Shown here piece by piece: positions 23,598-35,722 of a stretch of 64,000 nucleotides of DNA. Position 1 is the stretch's first letter; every line of letters starts with the position of its first letter. Source of the stretch: Synchiropus splendidus (Eukaryota; Chordata; Actinopteri; Syngnathiformes; Callionymidae); NCBI RefSeq assembly GCF_027744825.2, contig NC_071338.1:30051501-30115500 (forward strand), written 5' to 3'. Made by a program: the position numbers and the translations under genes. Below the pieces are notes generated by a model that did no database searches, was not told the origin of the DNA, and saw only the letters and a list, made by a program, of their open reading frames with translations.

Positions 23598-24396
23598 GCG
23601 CGGACAGACACTGGTGCCAGATCAATTCCAATTCTCCAGTTCGGGAGCAAATCAGCAGACAGCCAGCCTTTCATCTCCTCTGCATCTCCTCCGCACTTCC
23701 ACCTCTCTGTATCGATCTGGGTCACTCTTTTTGTCTCGCCCCGCTCACCTTTCTTCCGAGACAAAATTCCACTTTGTTGAACGCGCTCCCTTTAACTCCT
23801 CCTTTTTTTTTTATTCCATATGAACATGGTCTCTGTTTCCCAGGTGACGACGCCTTGCAACATTCTGCCCATCTGTGCTACGTATCACATTAAATGCAGT
23901 TAATTTCCAATCCATGGAAAGCTATTGACCCTCGGCAGAGGTTTCACACACAGTCGATTCCTATTGAACAGAGAGATTATCTGTATGCTTGTCAGTCTCT
24001 TTGATCATTCCTCTACCTGTCCAGCGGCCGCTCTGACTCACCGCCTCTAATCTTCCTCCTAATGATTAATGCAGAGTTTATTTACCTTCGAATTGCAAGA
24101 GGCTTGTGGGTTGCTCTTCTGGATTAATCTAGTGATTGGCTGTCATTTCAGTGAAGTTAATGCCCGACTCTAGCAACGAAGCAGCTGCTGATGTGGAATG
24201 TACACAATGACTCCCTAGCAGGCTCAAGTTTGAGTCAGACCTCGTCTTCTTATCCTTTTCGGAACTTCAAAAGGCTGGAGCTTCAGACCTCAACGCTGAG
24301 CAGGGACTGAAGAAAGTTGAGCTGTCAGTCCAGCAACACTTTTAAAACTAGGTATAGCCACAAAATGGATGTGCAATTGCTTTAAAATAACTTTTT
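23598..24396. other. non-coding stretch with no clear feature
   Basis: Mixed sequence with a pyrimidine-rich part (23640-23820). Frames here come from that composition. No exon or repeat is supported. Confidence 0.4.
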
Positions 24397-24687
24397 TCTT
24401 CTTTTCCTTTGGGCTTCTCCCTTCAGTAGTGGCCACAGTGGATCATCTTCCTCCATCTCACCCTGTCCTCTGCTTCCTCTTCTCTCAAACCTACAAACCT
24501 CATGTCCTCCTTCACCACCTCCATCAATCTCCTCTGTGGCCTTCCTCTCCACCTTCTGCCTGGCAGTTCCAACCTCAACATCTTCATCTACCAATGTTCT
24601 GGCTCTCTCTCTCTCCTCTGTACATGTCCAAACCATCTCCATCTAGCCTCTCTGACTTGGTCTCCTAAACACCTGACATGTACTGTC
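24397..24687 (-). mobile_element. RTE-like LINE 3' end
   Basis: Plus-strand phrases gggcttctcccttcag, ctcatgtcctccttcaccac and ccttctgcctggcagttcc are the reverse complement of the LINE C-terminal region at 56950-57240. On the minus strand this encodes a C-terminal part with GGGEGGHEV-type frame-shifted readings. The 3' end is at about 24397 with a short (AAGAA)-like tail. About 290 bp remain, so this is a 5'-truncated copy. No RT motif. Confidence 0.75.
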
Positions 24688-25330
24688 CATATAGATTTAG
24701 CAAATGAAACCGATATGATTTCCAAGCTCGTATTTTTGTAGATAGAAAAGTGGTTAACAGAGGTCTGGTTGAGACTGGATATTGTAATTCAAGAGGGTAT
24801 GATGGAATGTAGCAAAATGCCAACAGAATAAAGATCCATTTATGCTACCTTCACATGCGAGTGTCATGGCTTGTCAGGGAGATTGAACCTAGTAGCTGAA
24901 TTGATCCAGGTTTACAGATGACTCCGTAGAGTGAGGAGTGAGATTAGTATTAACAATTTATTTACAATGTATAATATAAACACAAAAGATGAACAGGAAC
25001 GATGAACCAAGGGCGTTGACACTGAGGACCACGAACAGGGGCATGGAAAAACCTGAGACAGAGAACAGGCGGATAAGATTGAGGGGAACACACTCGGAGG
25101 TTGCTCACGAGGCCCAAATAACAAAAAGTGCTCTGTGGTGGATGTACGCACACACACACACACATACATGAGGAATAACTATAACACAGAGAAACAGAAA
25201 AGGAAAGGAAAGAAGAGGAAACACGGAACCAGACAGGAAACAACAAAATAAAAGCATGAGAAACAAACGGCACATCACACAAAATTGTACTGATCATGTC
25301 ACTGATCACATACTTCCAGGAGTTCTTTGC
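24688..25330. other. non-coding stretch; short CA run
   Basis: Holds a short CA run at 25149-25163. The segment 24870-25300 has the A-rich, gaaca/aacag-rich look of dispersed repeat DNA, but no family or termini were identified. Confidence 0.4.
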
Positions 25331-27136
25331 GTTGCTATTGCTGTTCACCAATATATCCACCAGGGGGAGCAGCCCAGAGTCAAAAGTGTATGACTCAAAA
25401 CATAGCGACTGTAGGAGAAGTGCACTTCACGCACAAAAGAGGAAAACAGGGGCAGCGTTGTAGGATGTCATGTCTTCTTCGTGTCTCAGAGCTACGTATC
25501 GGATACTAACAGCAGCACTGCCCCAATGGTTTTCGGTGGTGGCTCCTCGGGCTTTGTGGAAACATGGATGAATACGGACGAAATGAACGCAGAGCACAAA
25601 CAGAAGGCTCCGTCGTATCCGAATACGTACAGAATGTTGAGCATAGATGGACCACGCAAAGTAAAGAATGTGCCAGAAAATATCCCGCTGAGCCTTTGTT
25701 TCATTCTGAATAATTAAACACAATTAAAGTGGACTTTATTTGAGGTTGAATTAGAAATGTAAGTCAATGGGAGGTTGAGAGAGAACTTTTTTCTAGCATC
25801 TTTTTTTCCCCTTCAAATAATCAAAAGACACATTTCACATTTTTCCTGTCTGAAAGCCCAGAATCGATCAGTGAGAACAAAACAGATATGTTCAGCATGT
25901 CGAAAATGCACGGTGAATAATACTGCGACAAGTGGTTTGAGGAAAAAGACTTGAATCCTAAGTAAAAAACATCTCCAAATACCAGTCGAAAATAAAAGGC
26001 TCAGCATTATTCAGAATGACAGTAACTGACTCCCACTGTCTTGCTGTGGCTGAAGGCACAAAGTCATTGTTCGTCGGCTCATTTCAATATTTGGACGGAT
26101 TTTCTTTGGTGTTCAATTTTATTCGGGAAGCTACAGTGCGTGGGTGTCTGTGTGTTTTGGTAATCTAATTCACAGACCCTCTTGGGAGAATGCTGCCTCA
26201 TGTTTATCCTCAAGTGCCGTTGGCTGTCAGCACAAACAACTTCTGAATCTGTTCATGCAGTCAAAAGTGCAACAGCTCTCCACCAGGAGTGGTTGATGAT
26301 TGCTTATAGGGAGCTGAAAAGGAGAAATGTGTCGAAAGCCCAAGTTTCTTACAAACCTGCACTGTACCAAGGACAGAGTCAAACCGTGTTTTATCCTGAA
26401 AATATACACACCAGCTGATCACAGACAGCAGCAGCAACTAGGATGCACAGTAGGAGCCCACAGGCCCGTATGAATGGGTGACACCCTCACATCTCACGGG
26501 GAAGCGGAAGAATGGGTGATAAGAAAACTGCCATTCGGTGGAGTGAGTTCAGGCGTCACAGCTGGATTCAGAAGCCTCCACCATGGTGGACCATGCCAAC
26601 TCTGTTACTAGTTCACAATACCGGCTGAAACTGAATAAAATGCTCAAATGCTGAAAATATAATGCAGTTGTGTTTTGGTTTTGTTTTTTATGTTGCATAA
26701 ACAGCTTGAATACATGTTTCGACATATTTTTAAAGATTTTTTTTTTCTTTAAAGTTCAGTTCATCACCACAAGCGCATTGAAGTAGATGAACCCAGAACA
26801 AATGAAACTCTTGTCTTTTTGGTAGAAGTTAGCTTAGCCACAGTGAACAAGCTAATAATGTAAACAGGAGGTTCTCAATAGTTTGGTTGCGCACACGTTG
26901 CAAAATGCATTTTTTCCATTTTCACACTCCAACACTATAAAACAACCGAAAACTTCAACACCACATGCAGACTTTGGATTACACTTTCCGCCTATGACGA
27001 CGGTTGCACTTGATGTGTGACACCATGGACAACAAAAAAAAAAATCAGATAAAGAGGAAACATGCAACACATGGTTCGGAAAGTCAAAATAATTCCGATT
27101 AGTGCTGAACCTACAGTGAGCCAGTAAAGACAGTAA
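25331..27136. other. non-coding stretch with no clear feature
   Basis: Frames at 25481-25717 and 25427-25723 overlap on both strands of a short GC-balanced patch (25440-25680) and lack splice context. A run of T is at about 26737-26747. No repeat shared with other parts of the window was found. Confidence 0.4.
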
Positions 27137-27853
27137 CAGAGTGGTACCTCGGTTCTCGACCACAATCCGTTCCAGACGACCGTTCGAGAAGCGATTTGGT
27201 TGACATCTGAATTGATTTTTTCCCATTACAATGAATGGAAAAAGAAATGATGCGTTCCAAGCCTTAAAATAGTCTTTTGTAGGAGTGAATGTAGAGTGTC
27301 TACTGCAGGTGGCTGTTCCTCTATGTGTGTGGCCGCTGCATGTGGGAGGGGTTGCCGAGTGAGTGACGTCTCTCCAGAAGTGAAGAGGTGCCCGGTGCGT
27401 GTCCAGCTCTGAATGTGCGCTTCTGTGCAGTTTGGCTGTGACAAAGTCATAAACCAAGTCACGCTCTGTCCCAGACTCGCCTCATCCCTGTCCCAGCTCC
27501 AGCCCACAACAGGACATCAAACCCTGGAGTGAGCGCTCCAGCACCTCCCCTGTGACACTCTACCACGGTCCAGTGCGGAGACAGGAAAGGTTTTACACCT
27601 CAATATGAAGAAAAAACAGTCAGTAAATGTAGCTAACGGGACACGTCTGCATACAGAGGCTGCGTTATACACAATAACAAAGCGCGTCGTGGGTCAGCTG
27701 GTTGGTCTGCGCACGTTATGTTTTTTCCGGCTTTTTTTGGGGACGTTCGAGTTCTGGATTTTTGTTCGAATTCCGAAGCAAAAAAATCTTGAAATTTTTG
27801 TACGACCTCCGATTAGTTCGAATTCCGGACGTTCGAAAACTGAGGTACCACTG
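27137..27853. mobile_element. mariner-like MITE, copy 1 (complete)
   Basis: The left end reads gtggtacctcggttctcgac and the right end ttcgaaaactgaggtacc followed by actg, giving inverted termini (CAGTGGTACCTCGGTT type). TA follows the right end at 27854-27855, as in Tc1/mariner insertions; the left end has a small change (acagagtgg for acagtgg). The 717-bp body has no transposase motif. A minus-strand frame at 27507-27226 is also open in the second copy at 63133, but this reflects close sequence identity between the copies. It shows no domain I recognise. Confidence 0.7.
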
Positions 27854-27907
27854 TATATGTATGTTCAAGAGTTTAAGTTTAAGTACATCCATCCACTATT
27901 GATGGTC

Positions 27908-28071
27908 TGATGAGGCTTCATGAAACAGCGTCCTTATTTTCAGTGCTCAGCAGATCGCATTGTTTAAAATGATGTGAGGTTTCGTTGAAATGGTTATTAA
28001 AAGCCAAATATTTTAGAGCAGAGACTGCCATCTCGTGGAAAATGAGGACACTGTTTCATGAAGCCTCATCA
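27908..28071. mobile_element. palindromic MITE, copy 1
   Basis: A 21-bp left arm, tgatgaggcttcatgaaaca plus g (27908-27928), is perfectly complementary to the right arm at 28051-28071. Pairing continues for about 12 more bases with two mismatches. The middle has gccatctcgtgg. The total is 164 bp with no coding capacity. Related copies are at 35556-35722, 44640-44704 and 59735-59860. No target duplication was obvious. Confidence 0.75.
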
Positions 28072-29035
28072 ACCCATCACAACCATCCACACAAGAAAGG
28101 CATTTCTGAGCGTCTTCTCAATGAATAACGTAAGCAGGACAACATTCTTGCACTTCAGATATGCAGGTAGTTGCAACTAACGTGAAAGAAACAAATATGT
28201 TCAAGTAATTCTAAAGTGCTCAATTATTATTTTGTGCAGAGAATAATGTCGACTATAATGAATATGAGAACGAAATAACTGACTCTGACTCAAGAACCAA
28301 TTCACTTTCGGGTCAAAGGAGGACCTATTGTCTGAAACGCATCGATTCCTAGATCCTTAAACAAAGAAAGAAATGCAGTTCAAGCGTTCCATCAGCGCCA
28401 AACAGCCACTTAGTGAAATGTCCTGCCCAATAAATTAGCATTAATGTTCGGACAATTCATTGTGTGGTAGCAGACAGGATATAGTTGGCTCCCGTTCAGT
28501 GTGTGAGATAATCCACGACATCATCAGCAACACGTGACCACTAGCATGTCAGGAGGGACTTACTGATAAAGTAGCTGCTCCGTCCCTGTGTGTTGTCAAG
28601 ATCAACGCTCTCTGTCATATCAGTTCTCCTCACTTGACTTTGTGTCCTCATTACGAACGATCAATAACCACAAGGCAGATAATTTATCCACACAACCAGC
28701 AGCGCAAGAAACATGGTGAGATCAGTCTTGTCAGCACTTTCTGGCAACCGGATGTATGAGATCGTTGGCTGCCAACTCCTGTTCCTGCAGTCTTGGGAGT
28801 TTTTCCACTAATAGCAGACATTTAAATTCACTTTGTCATCATTGATCTGAGGTGTCTGGTGCCTTTGTTGAATGGCTGTTGGCTCCAAACCGATACATTA
28901 TGGAAGCAAAGTGGATAATCCTGATGAAGATGCATGTGTTGAGATGATATAATAACAGGACAGAGCATTTTTCTGATTGACTCGTATTGTTCACGTCTGG
29001 CTATTTAATGTCATGACAGTTCTTTGTGTCACTTC
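28072..29035. other. non-coding stretch with no clear feature
   Basis: Single-copy-looking sequence between a MITE and a LINE. No exon or repeat is supported. Confidence 0.45.
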
Positions 29036-30215
29036 ATCACTTTTTCTTTGGGCTTCTCCCTTCTGGGGTCACCACTGCGGATCATCTTCCTCCATCTCCC
29101 CCTGTCCTCTGCTTCCTCTTCTCTCAAACCTACAAACCTCATGTCCTCCTTCACCACCTCCATCAATCTCCTCTGTGGCCTTCCTCTCCACCTTCTGCCT
29201 GGAAGTTCCAACATCTCAACATCTCCATCTACCAATGTTCTGGCTCTCTCTCTCTCCTCTGTACATGTCCAAACCATCTCCATCCAGCCTCTCTGACTTG
29301 GTCTCCTAAACACCTGAGCACATGTGCTGTCCCTCTGATCCTATCATCATCCTGCTCACTCCCAGAGAGAAGCTCAGCATCTTCATCTCTGCTACCTCCA
29401 GCCGTCTAGCGTATCTTCCACTTGCTCCCTGCTCTCACCACAGATCACAATGTCATCTGCAAACATCATCGTCCAAGGGGCTTCTTGTCTGTCAACCTGT
29501 CCATCACCATGGCAAACAAGAAGGGGCTCAGAGCTCAGCCTTGGTGCAGTCCCACCTCCACCTTGAACTCCTCTGTTACAACTGCAGCACACCTCACCAC
29601 TGTCTCACACCTGGCATAAATGTCCTGCACCACTCAAACACACTTCTCTGCCACTCCACACTTCACATATAAGTCCTCATAGGCCCTCTGTTTGGCCATT
29701 GGCAGCACAACCTTTGTCTGTTGCGGGCCTCCCTGTACTGCTGCCTACTCTCTTCTGTTCTCTCAATGTACCACTTTTACTCAGCTAAGCTCTTCCTTTG
29801 TACGCACTCCTGCACTTATTTGTTCCACCACCAAGTCTCCTTATCCACCTTTCTTCCAGATGACACACCAAGAACTCTTCTACCTGTCTCCCTGATCACC
29901 TCAGCTGTAGTTGTCCAGTCATTTGGAAGTCCTTCTTGGCCACCCAAAGCCTGCTTCAATCCCTCCCTGAAGGCAACACAAGACTCTTCCTCTTTCCGCT
30001 TCCACCACTTTGCCTTCTCAGCATTTGCCTTCTCCACCTTCCTCACCATCATGGTCATCCTGCACACCACCATCCTATGTTGTCTCACTCTACTCACTAC
30101 TATCTCCTTCAAGTGACATTGTCTATACAAGATGTAGTCCACCTGTGTGCTCCAACCTCCGCTCTTGTAAGTCACCCTATGCTCCTCTCGCTTCACCACC
30201 CATGACGTCTTGGCA
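29036..30215 (-). mobile_element. RTE-like LINE, internally deleted and frame-broken
   Basis: Minus strand, from high to low coordinates. First, at about 30199-29816, comes the region between endonuclease and RT, with STQVDYILYR, DDWTT-like NDWTTTAEVIRETGR and KETWWWN motifs. Then there is a deletion. At about 29560-29400 comes an RT segment with GLHQG (followed by a TGA stop) and FADDIVI (29463-29443, the RT active-site motif). At 29310-29040 comes the C-terminal end with LPGRRWRGRPQRR and VKEDM. A frameshift separates the GLHQG part from FADD. The 3' end with a (GAA)-type tail is at about 29036. About 1.2 kb of an element normally some 3 kb or longer remains, and it is not functional. Confidence 0.8.
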
Positions 30216-32431
30216 ATAACATTTCATTTTACTGTAAAAAATCAGCTCCATTGCTGATATAAAGATGCCACTATGGAAAGAAATGAATATCAGAAGTGTT
30301 TGGTTCACGGTAATTTCTGATATTTCAATTCAAATGACAGAAATTACGACGATGAAATGACAAAAGGGTGAACGTGAAAGCAACACTGGCGGCATCAGAA
30401 ATAATCTTATTAGAAAGGGATCACCAGTTGAGCCTATTTCCAAAGAAAGAATAGCATTTCCTCCACAGGCTGCCGACGATGTTTGATATGTTTATAATAG
30501 AGATGATCATCATTCCTGCATTCTGTCTGCTCCCCGCCGCTCAGGCACCACGTACTGTATGAACGGAAGAACCCCGGCTGGAATAAAGTATCTGAGCAGA
30601 TTAAAAAGTATAATCTTTCATGGGTCGATACACCATCAGGGCGATCAATACGAGACGGGGCTAACTAAACTGCTTAACCTCTTTAGTAGTCCACAAACCA
30701 TGATCCTTTCAATCTGATCCTTTTCTATTTAGGACAAAGCAATTTACACTTTCATCTGCAACAGTGCGTCGGAGTGAAATCACAAGTGAAATGATGCACC
30801 AGGTCATAAGACACAGAAGTAAATCAGCAGGAAGTTAAGAAGCTTGTTTTTGCGTTATTGGATGGAGTAGGAGTCTTGAAAGCGTTTGTGTGAATTTGAT
30901 GGCATTTTCAGCACCAGTTATTGGACAGCTCCCATATGAATAGAAGGGGGTTTCAAAAAAACTAATGACAACAACATTGGCTCAACACTCTCACACCAAC
31001 AAGTCAAAACCAAATGATCAGATCCTGTAAAACATGTAAACCCTTCCCAGAAGTAAAAACAGCCTAACACAACTCATGAAACTGAGTAAACTTCAACCTT
31101 TGGCTCGACTATAACAGCAGAGAAAATACATGCCTAAGAAGCCTCTTTTATCCACGGTGAACAACAGTGAGTGCATATCGCGTCTTACATCCTCTCATCA
31201 CGGTTCAGAGTTTTTAGCCTTTGTTGGAAGACATTAAGGCTTCCGCTCGTAAGTATCTGATGATGATAATAATACTTAATAGCATCTTTCACAGTGCAGT
31301 CTCCAGAGAGCTTTTACTGGCAATACACATGCGAAATAAGAAGCAGACAAAGAATACAATCCCCATACACACAGCACCTGAGACAGCTACACAGCTGTCA
31401 GGAAACAAAAAATACTGTGCTCAACAATACGCTGTGTGGGAAGGACATCGGGGCTCCATGTGGTGGACTTCATATACGAGATAAATGGAAGATAGATGTT
31501 GATGTCTACAGCTTCACCTGGGTGAAGTGATGCAGTAAAGGAATGGCAAATACAGTGCACAGGAACAGTGTCTTGCATTTGAACTCCTAGATAACTACAG
31601 AACTTTCATAGTATGAGTAGATACACAAGCCAGATGGGAGGCGCAGTAGTCAGGATGTGGGCCAGAATCTGTGCTGCTTTTTTTGGAGGGTCCCACAGGG
31701 ATATATCTTGATATTCCATAAAATAAATCGGAGTTATTTCAGCAATGGAGGCAGGAGGGGAGAAGTAGATGACAAGTATCAAACTGAAGTTCTTTGCAGT
31801 GCTGTTTGGGGTCACACCAAGTTGTGCAGTGAGGTGGGAGAATTTCAACAATAAACTGACTATTTAAATAAGAACATTAGCTCCATGTGATTCCTGTTTG
31901 GCCATGCTAAAGCAGAAACACAATCGCAGTGTGGTGAGATGTTTGCAAAAGAATTTGGGCCAAAGGATGACAAGCTGTAATCAATGGAGTTTTTTGCAGA
32001 AGCACACACATGCATCCCGCTGTTCCCAGCCAATAAAACAAAACAAGCATACAATGTGTTGCCATCAAAAGTGTGAATACAAAGCCAGTATAGGCATTTG
32101 TTTCCTGAGTGTGTAGACGCAAAGCCGAGAAAGATCAGAGGGGGTACATCAAACATTTTCTTGATGTATTCATGACCTCACAAGTTTGCTTTGCTGTCAC
32201 TTTACAGCCCGCCAACTTCATAGCAAATATTTTTTAAACTTTTCTGCATGAGGAAGTATGTTTCTTAAAATTCACTTTACGTTTTTTTTTTTCTTCCATC
32301 CATCTCCATGCTCATCATGCAGCAATGCAGCAAAATAAAATCTTAAATCTTTACCAAGCTGCGCTCACTTTAATAAAAAATAAATAAATATATTAAAAAA
32401 CTGAGCTGCTCACTCAAAAACCACTTTACAT
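30216..32431. other. non-coding stretch with no clear feature
   Basis: No supported exon. A short frame at 31657-31854 contains WRVPQGYIL, faintly like an RT motif (GVPQGSIL), but neighbouring residues do not continue the match. T-rich and A-rich runs occur at 32283-32294 and 32370-32400. Confidence 0.4.
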
Positions 32432-32470
32432 TGAAAGAGCCACAAAGATACTACGCGTCGGCAACCTTGT
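32432..32470 (-). mobile_element. hAT terminal fragment (gtcggcaacctt / gaaagagccac)
   Basis: On the plus strand: gaaagagccacaaagatac, then gcgtcggcaacctt. The reverse complement matches the ends of a widespread fish hAT MITE family (CAGxGGTCGGCAACCTTT...AAAGAGCCA). Only one end is recognisable. The A-rich block before it may be part of the insertion. Confidence 0.4.
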
Positions 32471-32885
32471 ATGGGTTTCAAGTGAAAGAACTGAAGCATT
32501 TAGAGCGTCAAAGAGAATATAGCCGGCGTACGTAGGTATGTATATATGTATGAAGAATTGCCGTGGCGACTCTTCATGCGAAGGTTCATGCTGATATACG
32601 TGGAAATACTTTGTAGATAAGGAAGATCCTAAATGTTCAACATGTTCAAAATCTTGTGTTTTTCCGGTGTTTCATCATGTGACCATCACCACATGGACAC
32701 ATCACTGATATAACAACACCAGATTTTCTTTTCTTCTTCATGCACATGGACTCAGACATATGAAGAATAGCTTCAAATTTAGATTTAGTGCTTACGTGTT
32801 TTTTTTTCACTTGTACAGCAGGAAACCTAATACCAGACGTACTCTGTAGAAACTGGTTTCCAGATGGCTGTTGTCAGTTCCTGTT
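32471..32885. other. non-coding stretch with no clear feature
   Basis: Contains a T run at 32802-32808 but nothing else that can be classified. Confidence 0.45.
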
Positions 32886-33374
32886 AAACCCAACCAATCC
32901 CTACTTCAGTGGTGTAATATACTGGCACTGGGAAAGTGGACTTCTGCGTCCTATACTGACAAAAAAGGCAGCCTTCAGCGTTGCATGCATAGGCACTAAA
33001 AGAACATTTTGGTTTTTTTTCATTGAATATAGGGGGAGGCGTGGTGGGGCGTATGGAGCATCGTGTGCAAGGAGAGCGCAAGAAAAAAAAACAAAAACCA
33101 TTTGACTTCCTGATAGCGTTCCAGGTGTGGGGATGCACGAGGGACGGGGTGATGTACGGAAGCTCTCTCCACTGTCAGTTGCTATTTATAGCCCATTGCT
33201 ACTTATAGAATTAATGGAGCACCATCCCATGGCCTACCTCACCCCAACTGTCTGTTTTTTACAAGCCACGCTGCCATTGTGTCAAGACTTTGTCATCAGG
33301 ACAGTGTGTGATGTGAAATTCCACTTGACCTGCATCAATATGTTACGCCATCAGAGTGAGGATGGGTTGGTTAA
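32886..33374 (+). mobile_element. AACCCAACC-ended MITE, longest copy
   Basis: The left end aacccaaccaatccctact, then tcagtggtgtaatata, is an imperfect inverted repeat of the right end atatgttacgccatcagag, then tgaggatgggttggtt (about 35 bp, several mismatches). The body has cactgggaaagtggacttc, gcgtcctatactgac and atggagcaccatcccatgg. The same blocks occur on the opposite strand at 13510-13795 and as fragments at 12775, 14539 and 17985. No transposase is present. Frames across it on both strands are incidental. Confidence 0.65.
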
Positions 33375-34573
33375 AGTAGGTAGTTAATGATGAATCCAGA
33401 TCAATAAGGTGATGGGCCTGATATCCTAAAGCAGAGGGGCCGTATGGCGCAGGTCGACCAAGAAAAATCCTTCATGTTTCAGTTTCCTGGTTGCTGTGAC
33501 TACAAGGATTCCGTGGCACCTGTGTGGACTGGTGACATCTGCAGTTTCAACAGATCCAGGTGGCTCCTGGAACTCTGGTTAGTGCTGTGGTGAGGCAGAT
33601 ATGAAATGTGCTTGAGAAATCCCACCATCTGCCTGAGGGAGAGTTAAAAAATAGAGAGGAGACAGACAGTTTGAGACCATTGGGAAGGAAAGCGCTTGCT
33701 AAGTTAAATCTATGAGACTCTGCTTGTCACTTCAGAGTTATACAGTATGATCTTAAAAGCTACCAGAATGAATGCAACCACTTACAGTAACTCGGTCTCA
33801 GATGAACGTAGCACTTCAGTTGGATAAAGTAAGTGTATCCTATTTTACGTAGTATTTCGTAACACATTCACCTCATTAAACACATCTTAGGAACACAAAA
33901 ACATTCATGTAAAGATAGATAATGTATAGAAATGTATCGCATACCTGGGCTGTTCTCGTCTTTGAGGTAAGTATATCTTACATTAAGGAGAGAAGAATCA
34001 CCGGGTTGATCAAGTAAGCTTACTGACATAACTGTGAAAAGTTATTGCCACTTTAATTGTTGGTTTTCCAACACACATTTACGAGAAACACATTTCAATA
34101 AACCTGAACTTATTTTACTTTTTGAATGGAAGCATTCAGCTCCCCACTTTGTCTTTTCTATATTCTCAAGTATTTTCTCATACATTTATAATTTAATTCC
34201 CTCGCACTCCAAACTTGCTGAACTTTCGTCTTTGTGTTCTGCTGTTTGTGCTCTGGGAAAATGGGCCGGGAAAACTTCACAAAACTGCAAAAACTTCCAG
34301 CCCAGAAGGTGCTCACTGCACATCTCTGCTCAGTATTACTGAAGCTAAGGTCTGATATCACTGTTTACCACTGTAGTTGTTTCGATGGTGTGGTTCTGCA
34401 TGACTTATGTGTTGAACAGTAATACTTACATACGTGTCAATTATAAGTGCAACACGAAAACAATCTTTGATAACATTTTCTGTACCACCCTGTACTTTGA
34501 TATGATAGTAGAAATAATTATCTGCATGTCCAATATTTGCATCAAGAGCGTCTACAGTGCCGCTAAAATGAAG
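33375..34573. other. non-coding stretch with no clear feature
   Basis: AT-rich. The 102-codon frame at 34034-34342 overlaps open frames on the other strand and has no domain or splice support. Confidence 0.4.

Positions 34574-34628
<55 letters not shown>
34574..34628 (+). repeat. (TA)n microsatellite
   Basis: About 27 uninterrupted TA dinucleotides. Confidence 0.95.
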
Positions 34629-34629
<1 letters not shown>

Positions 34630-35555
34630 TTTCATTGATGAGTTAAATAAGAATTATTTTTGAGAGACTATTTTGGTTGGTTGCATTTCGGTGTACAAAA
34701 TCATTTCAGCGTTACCAATGTGAAATATTAAATCATGAGTAAAACCATGAAAAATCCAACATTTGATCAAAAGGTAATCATGGGTGAAATGAAGTACTTG
34801 CAAGTTCCCCTTGAGAGGGAAAATGCATGGATGGAGCCACAGTGATCACAAATTGATTTGCCGACTTCTATTTAGAGCGCCTGAATCTCACACCATCCTC
34901 TCCAAGATTTTTATTTTTTTTTATTTTTGTCATTTTGTTTTGCAGAAAGTAAAGCATCTCTAAAGGTGAGACTCCATCAGTTTATGAAGCAATGTGTCAC
35001 GTCCGTCCAATAAACAATTTCTGGGCAAGCATCATGTTTGATTCTATGTTCGCATGAAAACTCATTTTTGGCAATGAACCTTTGCGACAAACTGTGCGCA
35101 CTTCAAACAGCCGACCAACTGCATTGTAACGTCAACTCACTGGTGACTTTGTATGAACAGACGGACTCCATGGGAACAGTGTGACTTACTGAACATAACA
35201 TAATTCAACCTTGGATATATTCTTGCCTTCACTAAGACAGAGTGTTCCTAAAAAGTTTTTTTTTGAGTAAACAAAATGTATGCTCCTTGCTTGTGTTGCA
35301 TTGTGGTATTTTTTGTTACAACAGCAGGGGAGTACAGTGGACTTAGTGTAGAGTCGAGTGAGGTGATATGTACCGTTCCATGTTGTCCAGTACCTTTGCC
35401 TTAAATCAACCTCATTTGCTGCCAACCCTTTGGCATCTGCTCCTTGCTTTGTTTGTGCCTTCCCTCTGTTCATAAATAAGCATTGCACTTGGTAAGAGAT
35501 GCTGTATACACCAAGGAACGGATCACATAGTAGTGATGGACAGATGAAACTGCAA
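34629..35555. other. non-coding stretch with no clear feature
   Basis: A T-rich patch lies at about 34909-34940. The 100-codon minus-strand frame at 35488-35186 has no recognisable domain. Confidence 0.4.
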
Positions 35556-35722
35556 GATTGATGAAACAGTGTCCTCTTTTTCTGAGGCCACTAGATGGCG
35601 CTCTAGGTTTATAACTGCGTGAGGTTTCATTGAATTAGTGGTTGAAGTCCAAACATTTTACAGCAGACAGCGCCATCTGGTGGTCTTTGAAAATCAGGAC
35701 ACTGTTTCATGAAACCTCACCA
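35556..35722. mobile_element. palindromic MITE, copy 2
   Basis: Left arm atgaaacagtgtcct (about 35561-35575) pairs perfectly with right arm aggacactgtttcat. The interior has two inverted ctagatggcgct / agcgccatctgg motifs. Same family as 27908-28071, but with a longer pairing region towards the centre. Confidence 0.7.

Noticed and set aside
27226..27507. Minus-strand frame also open at 63219-63500, considered as a conserved protein
   Set aside because: Both frames lie in near-identical copies of the same MITE and several other frames are equally open; identity of DNA alone explains it.
31657..31854. WRVPQGYIL, resembling the RT motif GVPQGSIL
   Set aside because: Only a few residues match and no YADD-like or other RT motif follows.
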